Assembly: GCF_963669205.1 (NCBI RefSeq)
Contig: NZ_OY769915.1
Span: 1,524,001-1,588,000, forward strand
Source: an uncultured Roseibium sp.
Lineage (GTDB): Bacteria > Pseudomonadota > Alphaproteobacteria > Rhizobiales > Stappiaceae
DNA: 64,000 nucleotides
Reading direction: 5' to 3'
The notes below the pieces were generated by a model. That model saw only the letters and a list, made by a program, of their open reading frames with translations, was not told the DNA's origin and ran no database searches. Positions 9,336 through 17,773 of the stretch are shown here, in pieces. The position numbers were made by a program, and so were the translations under genes. Position 1 is the first letter of the stretch. Each line of letters opens with the position of its first letter.

Positions 9336-10061
9336 ATGAAGCTTTCTGATTTCAAGGCTCTCACGTTTGACGTCTACGGCACGCTGATCGATTGGGAGAG
9401 CGGCATGGTGACCGCGCTGGAACCGCTGACGGACAAGGTCAGCCGGCACCTGAGCCGGGACGACATTCTGGAAGCGCACGCGTATCACGAATCCACCAGC
9501 CAGCGCTGGACACCGGCAAAGAAGTATTCGGATCTGCTGGGCGTTGTCTATCGGCGTCTCGCCGAAGAATGGGACGCCGACGCCACCTGGGAGGAATGTG
9601 CGGCCTACGGCCTGTCCGTGCGTCAATGGCCGACCTTCGACGACAGCAGGGAGGCGCTCGCCTATCTGAAAGAGCACTTCAAGCTGGTTGTCCTGACCAA
9701 TACGGACAATCTTAGTTTTTCGGGCTCGAACGGCCGCCTTGGGGTCCACTTCGACGGTGTCTACACCGCCGAGGATGTCGGCAGCTACAAGCCCGCAGAC
9801 CGCAATTTCGAATACATGCTCGAAACGCTCGCCCGCAACGGCATCGCCAGACGCGACATTCTGCATACCGCCGAAAGCATGTTTCACGATCATGCTCCGG
9901 CCAATCGCCACGGACTCGCGAACTGCTGGATCTACCGCCGCCACGACAAGGAGGGCTTCGGTGCGACCATGAACCCGGGAGACATGCCGACAGTCGATTT
10001 CCGGTTCGACAGCATGGCGGATCTGGTCGAGGCGCATAAGCAGGAACTGGCTGCCGGCTGA
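9336..10061 (+). CDS. HAD-superfamily hydrolase, type II (L-2-haloacid dehalogenase-like)
   Basis: The 241-residue protein carries HAD motif I with nucleophile D12 (TFDVYGTLIDWE), motif II in VVLTNTD, and the motif III lysine in SYKPADRNF. The region around ILHTAESMFHDHAPANRHGL covers the last motif. Type II haloacid dehalogenases hydrolyse L-2-haloalkanoic acids to D-2-hydroxy acids, but related HADs dephosphorylate other substrates, so function is only probable. It follows the alpha/beta-hydrolase gene by 43 bp in the same direction and probably shares its transcript. It converges with the acyltransferase gene, with 10 bp between the two stops. Confidence 0.8.
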   Translation: MKLSDFKALTFDVYGTLIDWESGMVTALEPLTDKVSRHLSRDDILEAHAYHESTSQRWTPAKKYSDLLGVVYRRLAEEWDADATWEECAAYGLSVRQWPTFDDSREALAYLKEHFKLVVLTNTDNLSFSGSNGRLGVHFDGVYTAEDVGSYKPADRNFEYMLETLARNGIARRDILHTAESMFHDHAPANRHGLANCWIYRRHDKEGFGATMNPGDMPTVDFRFDSMADLVEAHKQELAAG

Positions 10062-10071
10062 TCCTCAACAT

Positions 10072-11049
10072 TCAGCGCCAGCGGTTGCGCCTCAGCCGTT
10101 CGTCGATGGGGATGCGCGCGTGGTATTCCGCGACATCGAGCACCATCGGGACCGAGAGGCCGTTCTCGTAGTGAACGAACTCGTCTGCTGATTGCCGGAA
10201 TTTCATTGTCGCGTAAAAGCGCGCGAGATCCGGCACACAGTCGATGTAGATCTCGCGAATGCCGGTGGCTTGCACGAAGGTCGCGATGCCGGCGAAGATC
10301 CGCATGTAGGTCGCTCCGCCGCGCCATTTCTCCGGGATCGCGTATTTGGTAATGACACAGGTCTTGTGCGGATGGTGTTCGGAAGCGCCCATGCCGTAGA
10401 GCTCCGGCAGGATGGAAAGCCCGCCGTGCTGCGCGAGATTGACACGCGCGGTTCCCGCGTCTTCGCCCTCGTAGACTGCGATGAAGCTTGTACCGTGCTC
10501 GTCAAGCGGATCGATGAGCGTGCGCGCCTCATGGTCGGCGTAAGGAGACGGGCGCCCGAATTCGCCGCAATAGACGTCGTAGCGCAGGCGTTGCGCGCGA
10601 AGAATGAGATCCTCGGTGTTGCACTGGAACACTTCGAGCGGCGGCGGGGCCGCTTTTTCGAAATCGTCGAGCAGGACGTCGTTCTGCTTCAGTCGCGCCC
10701 GCATCAGCTTTGCAAGATATCTTGAAAAGGCGGCGGCCATGTCCGGCTGCCGTGTTTCCAGGAGATCGAGTTCCTTGCGGCCGATGCCGATCGCGCGAAT
10801 GTTCGTGAGTGTTTCAACGCGCGCCGATGCCCCGCTTCCGGTCAGGAAGCCGATTTCACCGAGGATCGTGTTGCGGCCGGATGTCAGCCGGGTCGACAGG
10901 TCGCCCTGCTCGAAACGGACTTCCACCTCTCCCTCCAGCACGAGCAGCATGTCACCGGCAAAGCCGCCCTCGTAGCGAAGCACATGTCCGGACGGGAACC
11001 GGCGTTCATCGCAGATGGAGGTCAGTTCCTTCAGGATGTCGGGTTCCAT
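10072..11049 (-). CDS. Cyclic-nucleotide-binding domain fused to an N-acyl-amino-acid-synthase-like acyltransferase
   Basis: Residues about 10-120 of this 325-residue protein form a cNMP-binding fold (VLRYEGGFAGDMLLVLEGEVEVRF; RNTILGEIGFLTGSGASARV). Residues about 130-300 look like the GNAT-type acyltransferases related to autoinducer and N-acyl amino acid synthases (LRAQRLRYDVYCGEFG at the start of the domain, then CVITKYAIPEKWRGGATYMRIF and the REIYIDC strand). A regulatory nucleotide domain fused to an acyltransferase suggests activity gated by a second messenger. The substrate is unknown. It lies 3 bp downstream of a di-iron hydroxylase gene in one operon, hinting at synthesis and hydroxylation of an acylated lipid. 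Confidence 0.8.
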   Translation of the reverse strand: MEPDILKELTSICDERRFPSGHVLRYEGGFAGDMLLVLEGEVEVRFEQGDLSTRLTSGRNTILGEIGFLTGSGASARVETLTNIRAIGIGRKELDLLETRQPDMAAAFSRYLAKLMRARLKQNDVLLDDFEKAAPPPLEVFQCNTEDLILRAQRLRYDVYCGEFGRPSPYADHEARTLIDPLDEHGTSFIAVYEGEDAGTARVNLAQHGGLSILPELYGMGASEHHPHKTCVITKYAIPEKWRGGATYMRIFAGIATFVQATGIREIYIDCVPDLARFYATMKFRQSADEFVHYENGLSVPMVLDVAEYHARIPIDERLRRNRWR

Positions 11050-11052
11050 CGG

Positions 11053-11844
11053 TCAGCTCCCGTCCGGTTTCGCCACGGTCTCCTTGAGCGACGTCAACGG
11101 CTTTTTCTCCACGACCACGCGCTCGAAAACCGCTTCCGAGTCCGGCCATTCCGTTCCGAACATGCGGTCGAGAAAACGCGTGCCGAGGCCATAATTCCCC
11201 GTGTATCGCGAGTGATGGAGCGCATGGTACACCGTCGACGTGATGTACTTGCCTTTGACCTTCATGAAGTTTTCGGAGCGGATTTCGTAGTTGGCGTGAC
11301 CGTAGGAATTTATCACGAGGTAAAGCGCAAACCAGGTCGCGATGCCGAAGAAGTTCAGCGGCATCAGGAACTGGGCGACCAGCGCAAGCGCCCCGAGAAT
11401 GCCGAGGTCGAAAATGAACTTTTCCCAGAAGGAAAAGGACAGCGCCGTGAACGGGCTGGACAGGCGGCTGCGGTGATGCTCGGCATGGATCCAGTGGAGA
11501 GATTTCAGATGAAAGGCGCGGTGGGACGCATAGTGCCAGATCTCGGCCCAGAGCGCCGTGAGCAGCAGGCTGCCGAAGAAGCTGGCGGCCGACCGGCTGT
11601 CGAAGAGCCCGAACAGCAGGCATATCATCAGCATGAGCGCGTGCAGCGGTGTGTGCAGGGAGTTCTTCAGTTCCCGCCGCACCTGCGGGTCCTTGATCGG
11701 CAGACTGTAGATCCGGTCGCGCGAGAGATCGACTTCATAGTCCTCGACGCATAACCAGAACAGGGCCATGAGGTGACCGATCACGGCGATCAGGCAAAGC
11801 ATCGCCGCTTCCGCTGCATCCATTTCCAGCCCCCACACTTGCAT
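11053..11844 (-). CDS. Sterol desaturase/fatty-acid hydroxylase family membrane di-iron enzyme
   Basis: The 263-residue protein has several membrane segments and the histidine clusters that bind the di-iron centre in this family: HYASH (HX3H), HAEHH and HALHH (both HX2HH). Known bacterial members hydroxylate fatty-acyl chains or head groups of membrane lipids, including ornithine lipids. The gene is first in an operon with the cNMP-domain acyltransferase, 3 bp apart. A second member of the family lies at 58507. The substrate is inferred only from this context. Confidence 0.87.
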   Translation of the reverse strand: MQVWGLEMDAAEAAMLCLIAVIGHLMALFWLCVEDYEVDLSRDRIYSLPIKDPQVRRELKNSLHTPLHALMLMICLLFGLFDSRSAASFFGSLLLTALWAEIWHYASHRAFHLKSLHWIHAEHHRSRLSSPFTALSFSFWEKFIFDLGILGALALVAQFLMPLNFFGIATWFALYLVINSYGHANYEIRSENFMKVKGKYITSTVYHALHHSRYTGNYGLGTRFLDRMFGTEWPDSEAVFERVVVEKKPLTSLKETVAKPDGS

Positions 11845-12019
11845 GCATCCATTGGCGTCGTGCCGTGAGGCTAGGAAAACCGGTGCTGACGGTCAAGTGA
11901 TGGGGAGGGCTTGGTTTTCTTGAAAATGGACTGATTTGGTGCCGGGAAAATGCCAGGTCATCGCTCGGCGGCAAAAATCCACCCGGATGCTGCCCTCGTT
12001 GTGCGACACGATGGTGGCA

Positions 12020-12180
12020 CGAATGAAACGCACACCATGTTGCGCAGCCTTGGTCCTGCTTTCCTCGATGTCGACGCTGGCGCAGGCGGTGATCTCCAAT
12101 CCTTCAAACACTGCACAGTTCCTGAGGTAAGTGTCGCTGATGCGCCCGGAGCCGATCAGGCCGATGTTGATGAGGGTCTT
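12020..12180 (-). pseudogene. Remnant of a Gfo/Idh/MocA-family oxidoreductase (N-terminal piece)
   Basis: Reading the minus strand gives about 50 residues typical of the NAD-binding start of this family: INIGLIGSGRISDTYLRN followed by EGLEITACASVDIEE and AAQHGVR. After that the frame continues into sequence with no family resemblance and stops near 11893. No ATG, GTG or TTG start is seen before the Rossmann motif. The piece overlaps the 3' end of the quiC-type gene by about 25 bp, as a downstream operon gene would. It therefore looks like the stump of a deleted dehydrogenase of the same pathway. The rest of 11845-12020 holds nothing I recognise. Confidence 0.7.
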
Positions 12181-14054
12181 GTCGTCTCCTGCCGCATCAG
12201 CCGCTTCATGGCAGCCGTCCGGAACGGGGCATTCGGCCCGCCATAGCCCGCATAATTGCCCGTTCGCTGAACGATTTCGAAGAAGAACCCGCCGGCCACG
12301 GGCCGGCTGTAAATCTGGTAGAAGGCTCCCAGATCGTCTTCGTCGTAGAGAATGGCCGACTGTTTCAAGCGCTCGATCTCCGGATCGTCAAATCCGAACC
12401 GGGCCGCAAGATCGTCATAGTAATTGCCGGGCAGGACCAGTGGCAGGAAACCTCGGGACCTGAGGTCCGCTGCGGTGCTGAAGATGTCGTTGCAGGAGAG
12501 GGCGATGTGCTGCACCGCGGACGCACTTCGGCCTGAGATGAAGTGTCCGGCGAGCGTGTCCTTTGATTCCGCACCGTTCAGCGTCAGGCGAAAGCCTCCG
12601 TCAGATGCCTCGATGACCTGGCTGCGCACGATGCCGCCAGGGTCGACCACATCGAAAACCGGACGCTTGGTGAGGTCGAATTGCGCGGTGTAGAAGAGCG
12701 ACCAGCTCAGCATTTCCGCGTAGTCCATCGTCTGCGCGATGTGATCGACGGTCCGAAGCTGTCCGGCATCGGAACCGCTATCCACCGGCTCGAACTCCAC
12801 GTCCCAGACCTCGGAGAGCCCGCTTGGCTGGTCGAGCAGATGCATGATCGACCCGCTGACGGTGTGGATTGCCGGCAGCGCCATTTCCCCGTCGTTGAGC
12901 GGCTGGCAAAAGGGCTTCGCACCGAGGCGGGAGGCGCGCTCCAGCGCGGCCTGCGCACTGTTCACGCGCAGGCCGATGTCACAAACGCCGAGACCCTGTT
13001 TCATGAAGCTCTCGCGTGCGAACCCGCTGTCGTCCTTGTTGATGACAATCCGGATGCCGCCCTGTTGCCAGACGGTGACCGCCTTGTTGATGTGCTGTGC
13101 CGCGAGGCGAAACCCGAGGCTTGCCAGCAGCTGTTCGAATTCTCCTGCGGAACTTTCATCCGCCGTGAACTCGATGAACTCGACCTGTTCGACGCGGGGA
13201 CGTGGCGGCATCGGTTGAATGCCGATCCGGGACTGCGGCGCATCCCGTTCCACGTCATCGGCAAGCGCCATCAGCGAGCGGTAGCCGTCACGTGCGATCA
13301 GCTCGGGACTGCCGCCCCGGAACTGGTCGTTGAAAATCTCCAGCGAAATCGGACCGTCATACCCGGTTGCGGCGACGGCTTTCAGAAATCCGGTGACATC
13401 GAGATCGCCTTCTCCGGGCATGTTGCGAAAATGGCGGGACCAGTAAAGAAGATCCATGTCGATCCGCGGAGCGTCGGCAAGCTGGACGAAAAAGATCCTG
13501 TCGCCGGGGATCGACTGGATGCTGTCCGGCGAGAGATTGCGCCCAAGCGTATGGAAACTGTCGACGATGAGACCGACGGACGGATGATCCGCCCGGCGCA
13601 CGATTTCCCAGGCGTCGCGGTGGTCGTTGATATAGCGGCCCCAGGCCAGAGCTTCATATCCGACGCGCACACCGTGCTCGCGCGCTGTGTCTCCGAGTTC
13701 GGCCAGGTCGGATGCCGCCCGGTCGATGCCTCCGAGCGCCTTCGGATGTACGCTGGAACAGATCAGAACCAGATCTGTTCCGAGCCTGTTCATGACGTCG
13801 AACTTGCGCTTTGCGCGGTCAAACGCGCGGGCCCGCAAGGGGACAGGCAATCCTTCGAAGTCTCGGAGGGGTTGAAACAGCAGAATTTCTAGCCCATGGT
13901 CGCGGACCATTTTTCCGACATCTGTAGCGCCACCGTCATGTGCGATGAAGTCCTGTTCGAAAATCTCGATACCGTCGAAGCCGGCAGCGGAAATTGCCGC
14001 AAGCTTCTGCGGCAGATTTCCGGCAATGGAGACCGTTGCTATCGACGTCTTCAA
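12156..14054 (-). CDS. quiC: 3-dehydroshikimate dehydratase, QuiC type (TIM barrel plus HPPD-like domain)
   Basis: The predicted 632-residue enzyme converts 3-dehydroshikimate to protocatechuate in quinate/shikimate catabolism. The N-terminal ~270 residues are a sugar-phosphate isomerase/epimerase TIM barrel (IAAISAAGFDGIEIFEQDF-like start; VGLIVDSFHTLGR; FFVQLADAPR). Residues ~285-620 are a 4-hydroxyphenylpyruvate-dioxygenase-like VOC domain ending in FFFEIVQRTGNYAGYG. The length agrees with Pseudomonas QuiC1 and Corynebacterium QsuB. I chose a TTG start at 14054 because GGAGGAGGG sits 7 nt upstream at 14062-14070 and the protein then begins in register with the barrel. A start at 14111 adds residues without support. 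A TetR regulator is divergent. Confidence 0.88.
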   Translation of the reverse strand: MKTSIATVSIAGNLPQKLAAISAAGFDGIEIFEQDFIAHDGGATDVGKMVRDHGLEILLFQPLRDFEGLPVPLRARAFDRAKRKFDVMNRLGTDLVLICSSVHPKALGGIDRAASDLAELGDTAREHGVRVGYEALAWGRYINDHRDAWEIVRRADHPSVGLIVDSFHTLGRNLSPDSIQSIPGDRIFFVQLADAPRIDMDLLYWSRHFRNMPGEGDLDVTGFLKAVAATGYDGPISLEIFNDQFRGGSPELIARDGYRSLMALADDVERDAPQSRIGIQPMPPRPRVEQVEFIEFTADESSAGEFEQLLASLGFRLAAQHINKAVTVWQQGGIRIVINKDDSGFARESFMKQGLGVCDIGLRVNSAQAALERASRLGAKPFCQPLNDGEMALPAIHTVSGSIMHLLDQPSGLSEVWDVEFEPVDSGSDAGQLRTVDHIAQTMDYAEMLSWSLFYTAQFDLTKRPVFDVVDPGGIVRSQVIEASDGGFRLTLNGAESKDTLAGHFISGRSASAVQHIALSCNDIFSTAADLRSRGFLPLVLPGNYYDDLAARFGFDDPEIERLKQSAILYDEDDLGAFYQIYSRPVAGGFFFEIVQRTGNYAGYGGPNAPFRTAAMKRLMRQETTRPSSTSA

Positions 14055-14061
14055 CGCGTTG

Positions 14062-14070
14062 CCCTCCTCC
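14062..14070 (-). promoter_or_regulatory. Strong ribosome-binding site fixing the TTG start of quiC
   Basis: On the minus strand GGAGGAGGG is followed after 7 nt by TTG, giving a near-ideal Shine-Dalgarno. This argues for a TTG start rather than the longer ATG frame. Confidence 0.75.
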
Positions 14071-14158
14071 AAAGCACGCACCAGGGTGGCAGGCAATTCA
14101 GAATGTACCAAAAGGTTAATTTGTCAATGGTCAATTCTCCGAACGGCGGGCCAGGCGC

Positions 14159-14809
14159 GTGAAAAAGACTGAAGGCGAGCGCAAGACGAGCTGGAAACAG
14201 GACCCGGAGGGCGTAAAGGCCGACATTCTCGCCGTGGCAACGTCCGTTTTCGCCGAAGCAGGGTTTTCCGGCGCTCGGATCGACGAGATCATCCGGCGGA
14301 CGAAAACCTCAAAGCGGATGATCTACTATTATTTCGGCGACAAGAGCGGCCTCTACTCCAAGGTTCTCGAAGCGGCCTATACGCGGCTCCGCAAGGGCGA
14401 GGGGCAACTCGATCTGGAGGCTCTACCACCCCTGGACGCACTTGCGAAGCTGGCCGCCTTTACCTTCGACTTTCACCGGGAAAACCCCGAATACATTCGT
14501 CTGATCGCGATCGAGAACATCCATCACGGCAAACATCTGAAGCAGTCGGAGACCATACCGCAGCTGAATAGCCAGATTATCACGGGGCTTGAAGACCTGT
14601 GCCGCCGCGGCGTGGAGGAGAGCAGCTTCAGAAATGATGTCGATCCTCTCGAACTGCACTGGACCATATCCGCGTTCTGCGTGTTCAACATCTCCAACCG
14701 GGCAACCTTCTCGCACCTTTATGGCGACGACCTTTTCACGGATGCCGGACAGCAGCGGCTGCGCGCGCGCCTTGTTGCCATGGTGCTCGACACGGTGCGG
14801 GTGAAATAG
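14159..14809 (+). CDS. TetR-family regulator, probably of the quiC gene
   Basis: The 216-residue protein has an N-terminal TetR helix-turn-helix (FAEAGFSGARIDEIIRRTKTSKRMIYYYFGDKSGLYSKVLE, about residues 28-68). The ligand domain includes ENIHHGKHL, a segment common in regulators beside dehydroshikimate dehydratases. It begins with GTG at 14159 and is divergent from quiC with 104 bp between the starts. It most likely represses quiC and itself until a shikimate-pathway compound binds. The AT-rich stretch around 14108-14135 (GGTTAATTTGTCAATGG) is the likely shared promoter/operator. Confidence 0.88.
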   Translation: MKKTEGERKTSWKQDPEGVKADILAVATSVFAEAGFSGARIDEIIRRTKTSKRMIYYYFGDKSGLYSKVLEAAYTRLRKGEGQLDLEALPPLDALAKLAAFTFDFHRENPEYIRLIAIENIHHGKHLKQSETIPQLNSQIITGLEDLCRRGVEESSFRNDVDPLELHWTISAFCVFNISNRATFSHLYGDDLFTDAGQQRLRARLVAMVLDTVRVK

Positions 14810-14985
14810 AGCGGACAGGGGGGGGGCGGCCGGTATTGTGTTCAGCCGGCAGACCGCAGGCGGTCGGCCTACTACAACGTAAGGAGATTCCTTGCTGCCG
14901 TTTGTCGAAGCTTGGCCAAGCTGTAATACTCGGGCATTGACCGTGAGTCTCGACAAGCGTCTAGGCCGACGATCTGGAGCTCCAA

Positions 14986-16014
14986 ATGATTGTTTTTGTT
15001 CGCGACCTACCACGCATTTTTTTGACTGCCATCGCGCTTCTCTGGACCATGCCGGCTTTGTCCCACGAAGAAGGTCATCTGAAGATACCGGCTGACGCGT
15101 CGCCGGCGATGCAGGCGTTTCTGTCCCACTTGAGCGCGGATTCGCTCATGCAGGAACCCGAGGTAGTCGACTGCACGCTTTCGGGCGGCAGTGCGGCCAA
15201 GTGCATCAAACTGATCCTGAAACAGGCACCGGACTATGAGCCGGGGCCGTGGTGTCCGGGCAGCATCACCGACGGACCGGAAGCGGCAGGTATCTGGGTC
15301 AACGACGGCAAGGTCTATGATGCCGACGGCGAGTTCGTGAAAAATCTCGCCAAGTTCTACGATGATCCGAAGTGGAAAATGTACGACCCGGCAACGGGTG
15401 ATGTCCTTGTGACGAGGTCGTTCGACGCCTGTTACGGGGCCGCACGTGTCGATGTCTGGAAGGAGTATTACTACTACTGTGCCCAGTGCGAAGTCGACCA
15501 GACGGTGGCCGCTCCGATCAACACATTTTTCATTCCGCTCAATCCCGTCAAGGCGGACAAACCCACGCCTTTGAAGGACCAGCCGGGAGCCGGTGTATCG
15601 ATGAACGGTGTCAGGTTCGAGGGTCCGGCACCGCTGTCGGCGATCCTCAAGGCCTACAATATCGCGCCATTCGACGATTGCGGCGGGCACGTGAACCCGT
15701 TCGCGGGATACCACTATCACTTCGTGACGGGATGTCTTGAAGACATTGCCGACCCCGGCGGACACGCGCCCCAGGTCGGCATTTCGGTCGATGGCCATGG
15801 TCTCTTCAAGCTTCTGGACGTCAATGGAAAGGAACCGGAGGGTCTCGACGAATGCCGAGGGCATTCTTCGGAAAAACTCGGGTACCACTATCATGCGGCT
15901 GAAGTTGGCGTGAATAGCATCATCGGCTGTCACACCAGCCAGACCGGATGCGTGTCACCGGGGGGAACCCAAACCTGTGACGCAACCAAGAAACACGCGC
16001 CCCCGTTTCAATAG
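14986..16014 (+). CDS. Secreted YHYH-domain protein
   Basis: The 342-residue protein starts with a signal peptide (IFLTAIALLWTMPALS, cleavage near residue 26). It contains two copies of the YHYH signature, in FAGYHYHFVTGC and KLGYHYHAAEVG, about 65 residues apart. Many cysteines suggest disulfides in the periplasm or outside the cell. The YHYH family has no firm biochemical role; metal binding by the histidines is possible. A SnoaL-like gene follows 71 bp later. Neither gene suggests a function for the other. The 14810-14985 stretch upstream holds a run of nine G (14818-14826) and small dyads only. Confidence 0.85.
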   Translation: MIVFVRDLPRIFLTAIALLWTMPALSHEEGHLKIPADASPAMQAFLSHLSADSLMQEPEVVDCTLSGGSAAKCIKLILKQAPDYEPGPWCPGSITDGPEAAGIWVNDGKVYDADGEFVKNLAKFYDDPKWKMYDPATGDVLVTRSFDACYGAARVDVWKEYYYYCAQCEVDQTVAAPINTFFIPLNPVKADKPTPLKDQPGAGVSMNGVRFEGPAPLSAILKAYNIAPFDDCGGHVNPFAGYHYHFVTGCLEDIADPGGHAPQVGISVDGHGLFKLLDVNGKEPEGLDECRGHSSEKLGYHYHAAEVGVNSIIGCHTSQTGCVSPGGTQTCDATKKHAPPFQ

Positions 16015-16085
16015 CGTGGGTACCAAAGGATCAATCCGGCGAGCTGAAAACAAACGCCTGCGGGGAGAACCAGACAGGGAACAAA

Positions 16086-16511
16086 ATGAGTGACAAAGAT
16101 GAGGTACGTGAGGCGTCACGCGCATTTTACGCCGCTCTCAACAGTACTTTCAACAAGGACGCGACGCCTATGCGTGACATTTGGCTGCACAGTCCCGAGG
16201 TGACTGCGATGCGCCCGAACGGCGGCAGGGAGGTCGGCTGGGACAGTCTATGGTACGCATGGCAGCATGTTGCCGAGGTGTTTTCCGGCGGCAAGGTCGA
16301 ATTGACCGAACAGTTCATCGTCACCGACGAAAATTTCGCCTACGAAATAGGTCTGGAGATCGGCACCTTCTATCCAGGAGGTGAAACCGTTGAGGTCGCC
16401 CACAGGGCAACCAATATCTACCGCCGGTCTGTAGCGGGCTGGAAAATCGTTCATCACCACACAGACAAGTCCGACGGTGCCATGGCGGCGTTCAGTCATC
16501 TTGAGAGTTAA
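16086..16511 (+). CDS. SnoaL-like/NTF2-fold protein
   Basis: This 141-residue protein matches the small alpha+beta-barrel pattern of the SnoaL/NTF2 superfamily (ASRAFYAALNSTFNKDATPMRDIWLHSPEVTAMRPNG at the start; YRRSVAGWKIVHHHTDKSD near the end). Such proteins range from isomerases to ketosteroid-like binders and stress proteins. The C-terminal WKIVHHH strand is characteristic, but no catalytic residue can be assigned. It follows the YHYH gene on the same strand and converges with the enolase-superfamily gene. Confidence 0.82.
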   Translation: MSDKDEVREASRAFYAALNSTFNKDATPMRDIWLHSPEVTAMRPNGGREVGWDSLWYAWQHVAEVFSGGKVELTEQFIVTDENFAYEIGLEIGTFYPGGETVEVAHRATNIYRRSVAGWKIVHHHTDKSDGAMAAFSHLES

Positions 16512-16552
16512 CGCAAATCAAAGCCTATCGGGTGAATCTGCGCAACGTCCCT

Positions 16553-17764
16553 TCAAAGCGGCAGCGCAGGGCTTTCCTGCAGGCCGAGATGCAACTCGGT
16601 GCCTTCGTAGGGATGCGCGCGGGCGACGTCTTCGTTGAGGTCGGAACCAAGTCCCGGTTCCGCCGGCGGAATGACGTAGCCGTCTTCCCAGCGGATCGGC
16701 GATTTCAGAAGATCGGCGTAAAACCCCTCGAACGTGCGGATCGATTCCAGCACCAGGAAATTCGGACTGCAGGTGGCCAGCTGGATGTTGGCGAGCGCGA
16801 CCAGCGGGCCGCAGTAGAGATGCGGCGCAACCTGGGCGGAATGGCACTCGGCCATCGCGGCGATTTTCTTGGCTTCGAGCAGGCCGCCGACACGGCCGAG
16901 ATTCATCTGCAGGATGCTCGCTGCCCCTGTTTCCAGAACGCGGGAAAATTCGTACTTGGTGCAAAGGCGTTCCCCGGTCGCGACCGGTATCGACGTAAAG
17001 CGTGCGACCTCGGCCATGTCCTCCGGTTTTTCCGGCGGGATCGGCTCTTCAAACCAGAGCGGATCATAGGCTTCCAGCCGTCGTGCCATGCGTTTGGCAC
17101 CGGACACCGTGAACTGCCCATGGGTTCCGAAAAGAAGATCCGCCCTGTTGCCGACAGCTTCCCGGATCGCGCGGCAGAACGCTTCGGACCGGTCCAGGTC
17201 CTGCAGGCTCGGCTGGTGCCCGTCATAGATCGTGTAGGGGCCGGCTGGATCGAACTTGACGGCGGTGAAGCCCTTTCCAATGGCCGCGACGGCGGCCTCG
17301 GCCGCGATATCCGGATCGTTGTAGACATTGGGCGTGTCCGGATCGGGGTAGACATCGCCTGCCTCGGGATAAAGATAGGTGTAGGTGCGGAGCCTGTCGT
17401 GAACCCTGCCGCCCAGCAGCTCGTACGCGGGCTTGCCCGCCGCCTTTCCGATAATGTCCCAGCAGGCCATTTCCAGCCCGGACAGGACCCCCATCACCGA
17501 CACATCGGGCCGCTGTGTATAGCCGGCCCCGTAGGTCCTGTGCCACAGCTTTTCGATGTGATGCGGGTCCTGGCCTTTAAACTGCCGTCTGAAAACATCT
17601 TCCGCCATCGCGGCGACGAGGTGCGGCCCGAAGGTTGCGTTGTAGATCTCGCCGTAACCGGTGACACCGCAGGCTGTCACCAGCTTGACGAAGATGAAGT
17701 AGCGGCCGCCGTGACGGGGTGGCGGATTGCCGACGACAAAGGTCTCGATTTGGTCGAGTTTCAT
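16553..17764 (-). CDS. Mandelate racemase/muconate lactonizing enzyme family protein (acid-sugar dehydratase-like)
   Basis: The 403-residue protein has the enolase-superfamily capping domain (about 1-125) and barrel domain. It has the metal ligand Glu in WFEEPIPPE, another in ATGERLCTKYEF, and a catalytic His in VAPHLYCGP. At the usual first ligand position, where galactonate dehydratase has DFHG, this protein reads GTHG. I recall this as shared by a subgroup of uncharacterised members rather than a lesion. It is last in an operon after GMC oxidoreductase and aldehyde dehydrogenase genes (9 bp from the latter). It may therefore dehydrate the acid that those enzymes make. The substrate is unknown. 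Confidence 0.87.
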   Translation of the reverse strand: MKLDQIETFVVGNPPPRHGGRYFIFVKLVTACGVTGYGEIYNATFGPHLVAAMAEDVFRRQFKGQDPHHIEKLWHRTYGAGYTQRPDVSVMGVLSGLEMACWDIIGKAAGKPAYELLGGRVHDRLRTYTYLYPEAGDVYPDPDTPNVYNDPDIAAEAAVAAIGKGFTAVKFDPAGPYTIYDGHQPSLQDLDRSEAFCRAIREAVGNRADLLFGTHGQFTVSGAKRMARRLEAYDPLWFEEPIPPEKPEDMAEVARFTSIPVATGERLCTKYEFSRVLETGAASILQMNLGRVGGLLEAKKIAAMAECHSAQVAPHLYCGPLVALANIQLATCSPNFLVLESIRTFEGFYADLLKSPIRWEDGYVIPPAEPGLGSDLNEDVARAHPYEGTELHLGLQESPALPL

Positions 17765-17773
17765 GGAACGTTC

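Noticed and set aside
16553..17764. Inactivated enolase-superfamily gene because DFHG is replaced by GTHG
   Set aside because: The rest of the gene is intact and in frame, and the GTHG form seems shared by a subgroup, so it is treated as a functional variant.
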